Assembly (NCBI GenBank): GCA_965242805.1
Contig: CBDETD010000002.1
Span: forward strand, 2,542,001 to 2,606,000
From: JANQEU01 sp965242805
Lineage (GTDB): Bacteria > Bacteroidota > Bacteroidia > Cytophagales > Cyclobacteriaceae
Reading direction: 5' to 3'
Length of the DNA: 64,000 nt
The position numbers and the translations under genes are program-made. How positions within the stretch are numbered: the first letter of the stretch is position 1; every line of letters starts with the position of its first letter. The notes under the pieces are model-generated. The model was not told where the DNA came from, did not search any database, and saw only the letters and a program-made list of their open reading frames with translations. Below, piece after piece: positions 44,035-54,500 of this stretch.

Positions 44035-45942
44035 TTAAACTAACTCTACTTCCAGTAACTTCATCGCAGTCTGGAAGATCCCCTCCGGATCGAAGTTACA
44101 TTCACATTGTAGTTCGATTTGTTCTCCATGTTCAACTACACGGTCGGGAATTCCAAGTCTTCTGAGCTTAAGGAAGTAGTCGTTTTCAGCCATGAACTCC
44201 AGAATAGCGGACCCGAAGCCTCCCATTAGACAACCATCCTCCACAGTGATCAGGTAGCGGTAATTCTGGCAAATTGTGTGGAGAAGATCCTCATCCAGCG
44301 GTTTCACAAAGCGCATGTCGTAATGCCCTACATTAAACCCTACTTTTCCCATTCTTTCGCAAACCTCCGTTGCGTAATTACCTACATGGCCAATCGTCAA
44401 AATGGCAAGATCTTCACCTTTTCTAATCTCACGACCTTTTCCGATTTCGATTTCCTCTAACGGTGTCCTCCAGTCGGCCATCACTCCCTTACCTCTCGGA
44501 TATCGAATTGAGAACGGACCGTCGAACTTGGACGCGGTAAACATTAAATTTCTCAATTCAGATTCGTTCATGGGGGCTGACACAACCATATTAGGCAAAC
44601 ACCTCATGTAGGCAATGTCGTAAGCACCATGATGAGTTGGACCATCGGCGCCGGCAAATCCAGCTCGATCCATGCAGAATACAACAGGTAAATTTTGCAG
44701 ACAGACATCATGGATTACCTGATCATATGCTCGTTGCATGAAAGTGCTGTAGATATTGCAAAATGGGTGTGACCCCTGTGTTGCAAGACCAGCTGAGAAC
44801 GTCACAGCATGCTGCTCTGCAATACCTACATCGAAGGCACGATCAGGGATTTCCTTCATCATAATGTTCATTGATGAACCAGATGGCATTGCTGGCGTAA
44901 CTCCCATGACCGTTTCATCCTGTTTGGCAATCTCCACAAGCGTATGACCAAAAACTTCCTGATATTTCGGAGGTTGAGGTTTCTCATCAACTTTTTTATG
45001 GATCACCCCTGTTACTTTGTCAAACTTGCCGGGAGCATGCCACTTAGTCTGGTCTTCTTCAGCAACTTTGTACCCTTTTCCTTTGACAGTAACTGCATGC
45101 AATATTTTTGGCCCAGGAATATCTTTTAAATCATTGAGAACATGAACCAGGTGATTAACGTCATGTCCATCGACTGGACCAAAATAACGAAGGTTCAGGG
45201 ATTCAAATAGATTACTTTGTTTGAGAAGGAACGACTTAACACTACCTTCAATCTTAGATACAATCTCCTGAGCATTTGGGCCAAACTTGCTGATCTTCCC
45301 CAGTATGTTCCAAACTTCATCCCTTACCTTATTATATGTATGAGATGTGGTGATATCTGTAAGATAGTCCTTCAACGCACCCACATTGGGATCAATCGAC
45401 ATGCAATTGTCATTCAGGATGATGATCAGGTTGGTATTCGAAACGCCGGCATGATTCATTGCTTCAAAGGCGAGTCCTCCGGTCATCGCTCCATCACCGA
45501 TAATCGCAATATGCTGTGTGTCTTTGTTCTGGGAATGATTTGATGTCGCCATTCCCAATGCAGCAGATATTGAGGTAGAAGAATGGCCTACTCCAAAGGT
45601 ATCATACTGACTTTCACTTCTTTTTGGAAATCCCGAAAGCCCTTTATATAAGCGGTTAGTATGGAAATTCTCTTTTCGACCTGTAAGTATCTTGTGCCCG
45701 TAAGCCTGATGTCCCACATCCCATACCAATTGGTCTTCTGGAGTGTTAAACACATAGTGCAAAGCCACCGTTAGCTCAACTACACCAAGACTAGCCCCGA
45801 AATGTCCTCCATAAACCGATACATGGTCAATGATGAAATCACGCAGTTCTGAACATACTTCGACCAGTTGTGTTTGGTCTACTTTTTTAAGGTCAGAAGG
45901 AGAATCGATTTTGGAAAGTAGAGGTCCGGGCTCGATGCGCAT
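44035..45942 (-). CDS. dxs: 1-deoxy-D-xylulose-5-phosphate synthase
   Basis: First enzyme of the MEP isoprenoid pathway; condenses pyruvate and glyceraldehyde 3-phosphate. 635 residues. TPP-binding GDGAMTGGLAFEAMNHAG near 149, then ILNDN; GHSSTSISAALGMA; and the pyrimidine domain with DRAGFAGADGPTHHGAYDIA. The MDLR-like start is weak, and length is normal. First gene of a likely unit with the downstream MltF-like gene. Confidence 0.97.
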   Translation of the reverse strand: MRIEPGPLLSKIDSPSDLKKVDQTQLVEVCSELRDFIIDHVSVYGGHFGASLGVVELTVALHYVFNTPEDQLVWDVGHQAYGHKILTGRKENFHTNRLYKGLSGFPKRSESQYDTFGVGHSSTSISAALGMATSNHSQNKDTQHIAIIGDGAMTGGLAFEAMNHAGVSNTNLIIILNDNCMSIDPNVGALKDYLTDITTSHTYNKVRDEVWNILGKISKFGPNAQEIVSKIEGSVKSFLLKQSNLFESLNLRYFGPVDGHDVNHLVHVLNDLKDIPGPKILHAVTVKGKGYKVAEEDQTKWHAPGKFDKVTGVIHKKVDEKPQPPKYQEVFGHTLVEIAKQDETVMGVTPAMPSGSSMNIMMKEIPDRAFDVGIAEQHAVTFSAGLATQGSHPFCNIYSTFMQRAYDQVIHDVCLQNLPVVFCMDRAGFAGADGPTHHGAYDIAYMRCLPNMVVSAPMNESELRNLMFTASKFDGPFSIRYPRGKGVMADWRTPLEEIEIGKGREIRKGEDLAILTIGHVGNYATEVCERMGKVGFNVGHYDMRFVKPLDEDLLHTICQNYRYLITVEDGCLMGGFGSAILEFMAENDYFLKLRRLGIPDRVVEHGEQIELQCECNFDPEGIFQTAMKLLEVELV

Positions 45943-46081
45943 GCTTATTTGGTGTAATTACTGAAAGTGAAAAATTAACCTGAAAAAAATAAAATTGTTC
46001 AAAAAAGTTTATCTCTCACCCCTTATAATCTCGCAAATTTAAGTGATTTTAGCATACTTGTTCATTTAGTGAAATACGCCC

Positions 46082-46849
46082 TTGGCACAAATACAGCAAA
46101 GAGAAAAATTTGAGATAAAGCTCCCTCTTTTCGAGGGTCCATTTGATCTTTTACTTTTCTTTATTGAAAGGGATGAACTTGATATTTACGATATCCCAAT
46201 TGCCAAGATCACGGAAGATTTTCTTGAATACATCCACCAGATGGAGCAGATGAATGTAGAGATCGCAAGCGAATTTATTCTTGTCGCTGCGACCTTAATG
46301 AAGATCAAATCCAAAATGTTGTTGCCTAGACCCGTATTGGATGAGGATGGCAATGAAATAGATCCAAGGGATGAACTTGTGAAACACCTGTTGGAGTATA
46401 AGAAGTACAAATCAGTTCTCGAGCAGTTGTCAAAAATGGAATCCGATCGATTAGACCGAGAAAAGAGAGGTAACCTGTTAAGGGAAATCAAGTCTCTTGC
46501 TCAGGGTGTCAATGTCGAGGCTGAATTGCAAGACCTGGATCTTTACAAAATGATGAAGGTCTATCTAAGGGTCATGAATAGGTATGAGCAGGAAAAGAAT
46601 AAACCTGTTCATCAGGTTGTGCAGTACCCCTACTCAATCGATCGTCAAAAGGATTTTCTCATAAAACGAATGTACACTTCACCAAACCAAAGAGTGTCAT
46701 TTGTAGATCTTGTCAAAGAAAAGCCTGAAAAAATACTAGTGATATTCAATTTTCTTGCTATCCTGGAACTCTTGCAGCTCCGAAGAATTACTTTGGTGCT
46801 CGGTGAGGGATTCAATAACTTCTGGATTGAACCCCAAACCGAAGAATAA
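46082..46849 (+). CDS. scpA: Segregation and condensation protein A
   Basis: Kleisin subunit of the Smc-ScpAB condensin that organises the chromosome. 255 residues. Opening FEIKLPLFEGPFDLLLFFIE and DELDIYDIPIAKITEDFLEY are typical, and the C-terminal winged helix has FVDLVKEKPEKILVIFNFLAILELLQLRRI. The start is TTG at 46082; no in-frame ATG exists before the conserved segment. scpB is not adjacent. Confidence 0.95.
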   Translation: MAQIQQREKFEIKLPLFEGPFDLLLFFIERDELDIYDIPIAKITEDFLEYIHQMEQMNVEIASEFILVAATLMKIKSKMLLPRPVLDEDGNEIDPRDELVKHLLEYKKYKSVLEQLSKMESDRLDREKRGNLLREIKSLAQGVNVEAELQDLDLYKMMKVYLRVMNRYEQEKNKPVHQVVQYPYSIDRQKDFLIKRMYTSPNQRVSFVDLVKEKPEKILVIFNFLAILELLQLRRITLVLGEGFNNFWIEPQTEE

Positions 46850-46862
46850 ACAACCTGCTTAT

Positions 46863-47282
46863 TTAAAATTTTTCAAACTGAGAAAAGAAGAACCTTCCTT
46901 CTATCCCCGCATTCTCATCTGAATCTGACCCGTGAACCGCATTTGCTTCGATTGAAGTAGCAAATAACTTACGAATAGTGCCTTCTTCGGCTTTTGAAGG
47001 ATCTGTGGCTCCGATCAATTTCCTGAAATCATCAACAGCGTTGTCTTTTTCCAGGATCATGGCTATGATCGGCCCAGATGACATATACTTAATCAGATCC
47101 TGATAAAAAGGTCGCTCCTTGTGTACTTCATAAAACAATCCCGCCAATCTTGGTGTCAAATGGGTCATTTTCATGGCTTTGATACCAAATCCAGCCTCTT
47201 CAATCATTTTTATTATTGCACCAGAGTTTCCAGCTGAAAAAGCGTCTGGTTTAATCATGGTAAACGTCAAGTTCCCTGCCAT
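46863..47282 (-). CDS. ndk: Nucleoside diphosphate kinase
   Basis: Transfers phosphate between nucleoside tri- and diphosphates via a phosphohistidine. 139 residues, normal length. Active His117 in NAVHGSDSDE, and the ATP-site KPDAF motif at 11-15. It converges on scpA and is divergent from the nrnA operon. Confidence 0.97.
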   Translation of the reverse strand: MAGNLTFTMIKPDAFSAGNSGAIIKMIEEAGFGIKAMKMTHLTPRLAGLFYEVHKERPFYQDLIKYMSSGPIIAMILEKDNAVDDFRKLIGATDPSKAEEGTIRKLFATSIEANAVHGSDSDENAGIEGRFFFSQFEKF

Positions 47283-47332
47283 TTTTTTTGAAATTTTTAG
47301 ATGTGATTTAAAACGGCTGCAAAAATAATAGA

Positions 47333-47428
47333 ATGGCTCAATCGAAGTATGAAATTATTCATTTTGTAATTATTGTATTTCTTATGATTTTTGCCGTTCG
47401 TTTCAAGAGCTACAGGCCGGCCCAGTGA
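47333..47428 (+). CDS. 31-residue single-pass membrane peptide
   Basis: Short frame with ATG at 47333 encoding MAQSKYEIIHFVIIVFLMIF and a basic tail AVRFKSYRPAQ. One hydrophobic helix spans about 8-22. The TGA stop overlaps the GTG start of nrnA as GTGA, the same 4-base coupling seen at nrnA-FKBP and rdgB-udk, which argues that it is translated. Function unknown; too short for ordinary gene calling. Confidence 0.6.
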   Translation: MAQSKYEIIHFVIIVFLMIFAVRFKSYRPAQ

Positions 47429-48444
47429 ATTCCATTGATCATCTTATTCCTCTTTTAAATCAGAAAAAGAGAATTGCAATAACTACCCATCCAAATCCGG
47501 ATGCTGACGCATTAGGTTCTTCATTGGCTCTATATCTGCTTCTTAAAGCAAGGGGTCATGAGGTCAAGGTAATCACGCCTACGGATTATCCTGATTTCCT
47601 TAGGTGGATGAAGGGAAATGAGGAAGTTTTCATCTTTAGTGAAGAAAATAGTGAGGAGGCAGGAAAAATCATAACGGATGCAGACATTGTTTTTTGCTTG
47701 GATTTCTCAATGCTAAACAGGTTGAATGGTCTGGAAGAGTTTGTAAAATCAAGTAAAGGCCATAAGGTTGTTATCGACCATCATTTAGATCCTGAGCCAT
47801 TTGCGGATTATCAATTACTTAATCCAAAGGCTGCTGCCACGGCAGAATTGATCTATGAGTTTATTTTAAAGATGGAAGCAAGGAGCGAGATCACCAAAGA
47901 GATCGCCGAATGCATTTATGCAGGAATTTTAACTGATACTGGATCTTTCAAATTTCCTTCTACCTCATCCAATGTTCACAGGATCATAGCTGACCTCATT
48001 GACATCGGTGTCGATATACACTACGTCAATAGAGAGATCTATGATACTAACTCTCTGAATAGATTGAGATTCATTGGATTCGCCTTACTTGAAAAACTTG
48101 TTGTTAGGGAAGATCTGAACATAGCATACTTCGTAATAAGCGCTGAAGATTTTGACAGATTTGGTCTGAAGAAAGGAGATACCGAAGGTTTGGTCAATTA
48201 CGCTTTATCTATCAAGGGAATTGTCATGGCGACCATCATTATTGAGAGAAAGGAAGAGGTGAAGCTTTCATTTAGGTCTGTCGGGGACTATGCAGTCAAT
48301 TTATTTGCAAATCATCATTTTGAGGGAGGAGGACATAAAAATGCTTCGGGAGGAGTCTCCTATGACGGATTACAACCTACAGTACAGAAGTTTGAATCCT
48401 TGATCGATGATTTTCAGAAAAAATACTTAATAAAACAATCATGA
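47425..48444 (+). CDS. DHH-family oligoribonuclease/PAP phosphatase (NrnA-like)
   Basis: 339 residues. DHH domain: THPNPDADALGSSLALYLLL (N-terminal motif), DIVFCLDFS and VIDHHLDPEPF; DHHA1 domain with GGGHKNASGG. Such enzymes degrade 2-5 nt RNA and 3'-phosphoadenosine 5'-phosphate. The GTG start at 47425 overlaps the stop of a 31-codon membrane peptide, and the stop overlaps the FKBP lipoprotein gene by 4 bases. Confidence 0.93.
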   Translation: MNSIDHLIPLLNQKKRIAITTHPNPDADALGSSLALYLLLKARGHEVKVITPTDYPDFLRWMKGNEEVFIFSEENSEEAGKIITDADIVFCLDFSMLNRLNGLEEFVKSSKGHKVVIDHHLDPEPFADYQLLNPKAAATAELIYEFILKMEARSEITKEIAECIYAGILTDTGSFKFPSTSSNVHRIIADLIDIGVDIHYVNREIYDTNSLNRLRFIGFALLEKLVVREDLNIAYFVISAEDFDRFGLKKGDTEGLVNYALSIKGIVMATIIIERKEEVKLSFRSVGDYAVNLFANHHFEGGGHKNASGGVSYDGLQPTVQKFESLIDDFQKKYLIKQS

Positions 48445-49268
48445 GAAATATACTCATTGCCTTGGTGGCAATTGCAATTTTAGGATGTGAGAACAAGGAA
48501 TCAGGCAACGAGATAACCTATTTCGAAAATGGATCCGAGTCTTTGGAAGTAAATAATGTACTCCTGCTATGGGTCAAATACCAGACCGAAGATGGAAAAC
48601 CCCTCTTCGGACAGCAACCAACAGATCCCCTACCTCTATTGTACGATTCCACCACTGAAGCAGAATCAGGTATGATCAAGTCATATATTGACCGTCTAAA
48701 AGTTGGTGACAGTGTGTTCTTCAAACTTCCCGCGAAAAACCTCTGGGAAGTGTCTTTCAAAAGGGATCTACCGGATTCAATAGGGGAAACATCAAATATC
48801 CTGGTTAATATGAAGATTGTGGATCAAATGAGTCAAGCTGATTATAAAACCTATCGACGAGAACTTGATGAAGAGAGAAACAGAAGGTTTTACGAACAGG
48901 AAGAAAATCAATTGGCACAGTATTTTGACGAAAATAAAATAAACGCTGTAGAAACTGAATCGGGTTTGAGATACGTTATCAAAAGTGAAGGATCTGGAAA
49001 GCAAGCTGAAGTCAACAAACTTGTTAATGTGAAATATCATGGCATGTTGCTGGATGGCTCGACTTTTGATCAGGGTACTTACGAGTTCCGATTGGGAACT
49101 GGGGCGGTGATCAAAGGCTGGGATGAAGGTATAGATCTACTTCGGGTGGGATCGACGGCTACTCTATATATACCAAGTAAGTTGGGTTATGGTGGTCGTG
49201 GATCAGGAAGGATCGCACCTTATTCTTCACTGATTTTCGACGTTGAATTGTTAGATGTAAAAGACTGA
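48441..49268 (+). CDS. FKBP-type peptidyl-prolyl isomerase, lipoprotein (GldI-like)
   Basis: 275 residues. Signal ending AILGC (Cys16). Mature region about 20-165 is unique, and the C-terminal FKBP domain (about 170-275) contains VKYHGMLLDGSTFDQGTYEF, VIKGWDEGIDLLRVG and the ending YGGRGSGRIAPYSSLIFDVELL. It helps fold exported proteins. Position after an nrnA gene resembles the place of gldI, a gliding-motility lipoprotein, in Flavobacteria; that equivalence is an inference. Confidence 0.9.
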   Translation: MRNILIALVAIAILGCENKESGNEITYFENGSESLEVNNVLLLWVKYQTEDGKPLFGQQPTDPLPLLYDSTTEAESGMIKSYIDRLKVGDSVFFKLPAKNLWEVSFKRDLPDSIGETSNILVNMKIVDQMSQADYKTYRRELDEERNRRFYEQEENQLAQYFDENKINAVETESGLRYVIKSEGSGKQAEVNKLVNVKYHGMLLDGSTFDQGTYEFRLGTGAVIKGWDEGIDLLRVGSTATLYIPSKLGYGGRGSGRIAPYSSLIFDVELLDVKD

Positions 49269-49272
49269 TCTT

Positions 49273-49890
49273 TTGAAAAAGGGATTTCAAATAATCATAT
49301 GGGGGATGCTGTTGTGGGTCCTTGGTTGCGCCGATGATATCGAACGTCGTCCTGACCTTCAACAACAACGTCTTGATGATATTGCCACAATCGAAGAATA
49401 TATTTCTGCTAATGGATTGGGAGCCTATGACACAACAGAATCAGGGGCTCGTTATATTATCATGGAAGTTGGGGATGGGGATAGCATTCCTTACAACCGA
49501 ATTGTAGCGGTCGACTTCATAGGATCGACGATCGAAGGAAAAGTTTTTGACACCACCATTCCTGAAGTCGCAGATACAGCATTTTCCGAAGTAAATGAAT
49601 CACTTTTAAAACCACAAGTCTTCACACACACTCAAAGTGGGTGGGCCCTGAATTTTATCACCCGGCTAGGTAGCCAGTTTATTGCTGATGGACAAATACC
49701 AGGAAGAGCTCTGATTGAGGCTATTTCTATTGGTTTAAGTAGAATGCGGACTGGTGGAAAACTCCTGATCTTCTTACCATCGGATCAGGCCTTTGAACAG
49801 GGTGCAGCGTCTGTCTTTGATCCATTCACACTTTTCATTGATGCAAACACAGTAGTCATCTACGAAATCTATCCCAAGGAAGTGTTTTGA
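49273..49890 (+). CDS. Second FKBP-like lipoprotein
   Basis: 205 residues from a TTG start at 49273 (MKKGFQIIIWGMLLWVLGC, Cys19 lipidated). The C-terminal region is FKBP-like (RIVAVDFIGSTIEGKVFDTT, LSRMRTGGKLLIFLPSD) but lacks the usual aromatic pocket residues in several places, so isomerase activity is uncertain. It follows the first FKBP gene by 4 bases and looks like a diverged duplicate. Confidence 0.82.
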   Translation: MKKGFQIIIWGMLLWVLGCADDIERRPDLQQQRLDDIATIEEYISANGLGAYDTTESGARYIIMEVGDGDSIPYNRIVAVDFIGSTIEGKVFDTTIPEVADTAFSEVNESLLKPQVFTHTQSGWALNFITRLGSQFIADGQIPGRALIEAISIGLSRMRTGGKLLIFLPSDQAFEQGAASVFDPFTLFIDANTVVIYEIYPKEVF

Positions 49891-50474
49891 TGGAAATTTG
49901 TTTTGCTACCCACAATCAAAACAAACTTCGGGAAATAAGTGATTTGGTTCCACACCAAATAAAACTACTGAGTCTTAATGATGTAGGAGTAAAAGAAGAT
50001 ATACCGGAAACAGGCAGTACCATTGAAGAGAATGCCGGTATCAAATCAACCTACATTTTCCGGAAAACCGGAATGTCATGCTTCGCCGATGATACCGGGC
50101 TTGAAGTCATGAGCCTTGGAGGAGAGCCTGGTGTGTACTCTGCAAGGTATGCTGGAAATCAAAGAAATGAAGGTGACAATATGAACCTCCTTCTTAAGAA
50201 ATTGGAAAATTACAGTGACAGGAGTGCTCAATTCAAAACAGTAATCCACTTCATTGATCAGAATGCTCATGAACATCACTTCGAAGGAATTGCCAAAGGA
50301 AATATTACTATGAATCCGCGTGGTGATCATGGATTTGGCTACGATCCGATCTTTCAACCAGAAGGATCTGAAAAAACTTTTGCAGAAATGACACTTAAAG
50401 AGAAAAATAAGATCTCACACAGGGCCATGGCTTTTGAAAAGTTGGTATCCTTCCTCAACTTTATGGTTAAGTGA
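49890..50474 (+). CDS. XTP/dITP pyrophosphatase (RdgB/HAM1)
   Basis: Removes non-canonical purine triphosphates from the nucleotide pool. ATG at 49890 chosen (MEICFATHNQNKLREIS); a TTG at 49887 would add one residue. Family signatures SFADDTGLEV (as CFADDTGLEVMSLGGEPGVYSARY) and the C-terminal HGFGYDPIFQPEG with SHRAMAFEK. It overlaps the preceding gene by one base and the next by 4 bases. Confidence 0.95.
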   Translation: MEICFATHNQNKLREISDLVPHQIKLLSLNDVGVKEDIPETGSTIEENAGIKSTYIFRKTGMSCFADDTGLEVMSLGGEPGVYSARYAGNQRNEGDNMNLLLKKLENYSDRSAQFKTVIHFIDQNAHEHHFEGIAKGNITMNPRGDHGFGYDPIFQPEGSEKTFAEMTLKEKNKISHRAMAFEKLVSFLNFMVK

Positions 50475-51088
50475 AGGCGAAATTAGTCATTGGTGTAACT
50501 GGTGGAAGCGGTTCCGGAAAAAGTTATTTCATGAACCGGATCATGGATTCCTTTGGTAAGGGCGAGGTCACCTGGTTTTCATTGGACAATTACTATTTCC
50601 CTATTGAGAAGCAGGAAAAAGATCAGAATGGTATAGAGAATTTTGATCGACCTGAATCCTTGGATAGGAAACGTTTTCATCAGGATCTAAAGAAGCTTAT
50701 TTCGGGAGAATCCCTTAAAATTCAGGAATACACTTTCAACTACCGGAACAAACCACCTCAATTCATTACTATTCCATCAGCACCAGTTATAATCGTCGAA
50801 GGAATATTTACGCTTTATTATGAAGAAATTCAGAAATACCTGGCCCTAAAGATATTCATAGATACACCTGAATATCTCATGATGAAAAGAAGGATAATAA
50901 GGGATGCAGAAGAAAGAGGCTATGACCTGGAAGATGTTCTATACCGATTCGAAAATCATGTGATCCCGTCCTATGAACAATTTATTCTCCCATCTAAACA
51001 CCGAGCTGATCTGATCGTTCCGAATCATGATAAGTTTGAAGCTGCTCTTGAGGTTATTTTAACTTACATCAAGCAATTTGAAAAATAA
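50471..51088 (+). CDS. Uridine kinase-like P-loop nucleoside kinase
   Basis: 205 residues, uridine/cytidine kinase family. Walker A GVTGGSGSGKS at about 8-18, DNYYFP, NFDRPES and VEGIFTLY are typical. Substrate likely uridine or cytidine by family. GTG start overlaps the rdgB stop (GTGA). Confidence 0.9.
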   Translation: MKAKLVIGVTGGSGSGKSYFMNRIMDSFGKGEVTWFSLDNYYFPIEKQEKDQNGIENFDRPESLDRKRFHQDLKKLISGESLKIQEYTFNYRNKPPQFITIPSAPVIIVEGIFTLYYEEIQKYLALKIFIDTPEYLMMKRRIIRDAEERGYDLEDVLYRFENHVIPSYEQFILPSKHRADLIVPNHDKFEAALEVILTYIKQFEK

Positions 51089-51111
51089 TCGTATCATTCC
51101 TTCGATTTTCT

Positions 51112-51119
51112 TACTTTTG
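51112..51119 (+). promoter_or_regulatory. Candidate -7 element upstream of the 51130 gene
   Basis: TACTTTTG matches TAnnTTTG exactly, 10 bases before the ATG. A matching -33 TTTG is not at the expected distance, so it is only a candidate; the leader would be extremely short. Confidence 0.4.
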
Positions 51120-51129
51120 CGTCCTGCAA

Positions 51130-51477
51130 ATGAAGAAGTTGAAGAATCATAAGAGAGATGTGCTGACCGTATGTCTGGTGGCAATATGGTTAACCCTTTC
51201 TTTTTATACAGAAACTCCCACGTTTGAAGATGTAAACATCAAAACCACTACGGAAGAAACCGAAAAAGATTCTCCACAGAAAGTGGTTAGCTTAAAACTC
51301 ACTGAAGCGCTACAGCAATCGGTGAATATCAATCTGGATTTCCAAAGTATTCTTCTCGAAGAAATCCTTACTACAGAGGAAGACGAACAGGATCAACCGG
51401 AAAGAGAATTCACTAACAAACTCTCAAAGAGCGTAAGGATCCTACTCCAAAAGATAATTTCCCCTAACGCCCCCTAG
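51130..51477 (+). CDS. Small membrane/secreted protein upstream of secDF
   Basis: 115 residues. N-terminal hydrophobic helix (about 11-27, LTVCLVAIWLTLSFY) after a lysine-rich start; the rest is acidic (TTTEETEKD, LLEEILTTEEDEQDQPE) with a basic helical end. No known domain. It lies 68 bases before secDF, perhaps an accessory or just a neighbour; function unknown. Confidence 0.65.
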   Translation: MKKLKNHKRDVLTVCLVAIWLTLSFYTETPTFEDVNIKTTTEETEKDSPQKVVSLKLTEALQQSVNINLDFQSILLEEILTTEEDEQDQPEREFTNKLSKSVRILLQKIISPNAP

Positions 51478-51545
51478 GATTATCAATGTGTCCAGATGAC
51501 CAGTCACCGGTCGCCAATCACTTTTTTCACTTTTAATCCAAAATC

Positions 51546-54500
51546 ATGAAAAATAAAGGTTTTGTGGTCTTTCTGACCATTTTGATATCTGTTCTTTGTA
51601 TTTACTATCTATCGTTCACGTTCGTTGCACAAAAGATACAGCGGGATGCAACGGAAATGTCTACGGACGAAAATTTCAACATCAACTTCCAGGAAAAACA
51701 ACGGTATCTCGATTCAGTCTGGAACGAGCCGGTGTATAACTTATTAGGGCTTGAATATGCAGCTTTTGAGTACACCTACCAAGACATCAAGGAAACTGAA
51801 CTGAACCTCGGGCTTGATCTTCAGGGTGGAATGCACGTGACCCTTGAAGTTTCTCCGGTTGATATTCTCAAAGGCATTAGTGGCAACAATCAGGATCCGG
51901 ATTTTCTACAGGCATTGCAAACCGCAAAAAACAACATACGTGGAACTCAACTTAGTTATGTTGACGAATTCTACACAGTATTTAAGGAGCTTGCTCCGGA
52001 TAAGTCGATGGCCTATATCTTTTCCAATGCTTCCAATAGAGGAAGAATTAGTCTTAGTTCTTCAGATGAGGAGGTCCTTGAGATCATCAACGCGGAAGTG
52101 GATGATGCCATAAATAGGGCATTCAATATTCTTCGAACAAGAATTGACCGATTCGGTACTTCACAGCCAAACATTCAAAGATTGCAAAACACAGGGCGAA
52201 TTCAAATTGAATTACCCGGAGTTGATAACCCTAGCAGGGTGAGAAAACTCCTTCAGGGTGTAGCTAAGCTTGAATTCTGGGAAGTACATGAGCTCAATGA
52301 AATAGTCAATGTAATTCAGGCCATTGATCAACAGGCCTATGCCGAACTTGGAAGCAGTCAGGAAGCTGAAGTCGGAGAAGAATTGAGTGATGAATCCCTG
52401 GGAGATCTTTCCACGATATTGACCTCTGAGGACGAAACTCTATCCACGCTGCCCGATACATCATTGGTGGCAGAAGGGGATTCGGATACTTCAATTTCAA
52501 GTCTGGATTCACTGGATGCTCCAGTTGCCCAGGTATCTGACTTTGTTAACCTTATGAAGTCTGGGTATAGCCTTGTTTATGCTGTGAAAGACACTGCAAG
52601 GATCAACAGGATCCTTCAACTGGAAAGTGTCCGGAGAATAATACCCAGTGATGTTAAGTTTTTGTGGTTGGTGAAGCCTTTGGAAACCGATGAAATTGGA
52701 GCAGAAGAACTTCTTGAGCTTTACGCCATCAAACAATCGAGAACTGGTCGGGCACCCCTAACCGGAGAGACCATTGTGGATGCCAGACAAGACTATGATG
52801 AAAGATCACGCCCTGCTGTATCGATGCAAATGAATGCTCAAGGTGCCAAGGTATGGCGTAGACTTACAGCAAACAATATTCAAAGAAGGATTGCGATCGT
52901 CCTTGACAATTATGTGTATTCCGCACCTGTTGTGCAAGGGGAGATCCCGAACGGTAACTCGTCGATCTCGGGTAATTTTACCATCGAAGAAGCGCAGGAC
53001 CTGGCCAACATCCTGAAAGCTGGAGCTTTACCCGCTCCCACAACAATCGTTGAAGATGTGGTGATCGGTCCTACCCTTGGCCAAGTGGCCAGGGAACAAG
53101 GTATAAAATCAATTGTAGCTGGACTTTTGATTGTTATTGTCTTCATGGTGATCTACTATGCCAAAGGGGGATTAATTGCCAATGTAGCCCTCTTTTTCAA
53201 TGTATTTTTTATACTCGGAATACTTGCACAGCTAAGTGCTTCACTCACTCTTCCCGGATGTGCCGGAATTGTATTAACGATAGGTATGTCGATTGACGCT
53301 AACGTTTTGATTTTCGAAAGAATCAAGGAAGAATTGAGGCATGGAGCAGGATTAAAACAGGCTATTTCCTCTGGTTATAAAAAGGCATATAGCTCGATTA
53401 TTGATGCAAACATGACCACCTTGATAACAGGCATTATTCTCTACAGTCTTGGACAAGGACCGGTCAAAGGATTTGCAATCACGTTGATCATCGGTATTAT
53501 CTGTTCTTTCTTCAGTGCAGTATTTATTACCAGAGTAATAGTTGAAGCGTTCTCCAGAAAGGGTGACAATGCCAAAATCAACTTTGCCAATGCCTTTTCA
53601 AGAAATGCGTTCAGTAACCTGAAAATTGACTTCTTGAAGAAAAGGAAGATTGCCTATTTGTTCAGTGGTCTTTTCATCGCATTTGGAATCGTGTCACTAA
53701 TAATGAAAGATCTCACACTTGGTGTAGATTTCCAGGGAGGAAGGTCCTATGTGGTTTCATTTCATGAACCTCCTGTTCCATCTGCAATGAAAGCTTCACT
53801 TTCCAACACTTTTGACAATGCTGGAACGGAGGTGAAAACCTTTGGCTCCAATAATGTTCTCAAGATTACTACATCGTATTTAATCGAGGATGAAACAGAC
53901 GAAGCTGACAACCAGGTGAGAACTACACTGATTGGAGGTCTTGAGGAGTATACGGGGCAATCTTTCATAGAAAATGATGAAGGTGTGGATGATACTCATT
54001 TTGCAATAGCTAGTTCATCTAAGGTAGGTGCAACAATTGCAGATGACATCAAGAACTCTTCATACCAATCTGCAGTGTTGGGTTTGATATTTATATTCCT
54101 TTATATCTTGATCCGGTTCAGGAAATGGCAGTTCGGATTAGGGGCTATTGTGGCATTATTTCACGATACCTTATTTGTTATATCGGCATTTGCCATCGCC
54201 AACTTATTCGGGGTTTCCTACGAGGTAGATCAGGTTTTTGTGGCAGCGATTTTGACAATTATCGGTTACTCCATTAATGACACTGTGGTCGTCTTCGACA
54301 GGATCCGTGAAAATCTCGGGATCAAATCTGGTTCTGAATTGTACGGAGTTTTCAACGAATCTCTAAATAACACCATAAGTCGAACATTGATTACATCGGT
54401 GACCACCTTAATAGTTGTACTGATATTGTTCATATTCGGAGGAGTAGTCTTGAAAGGATTCTCATTTGCACTACTTGTAGGAATCATCATTGGAACCTAT

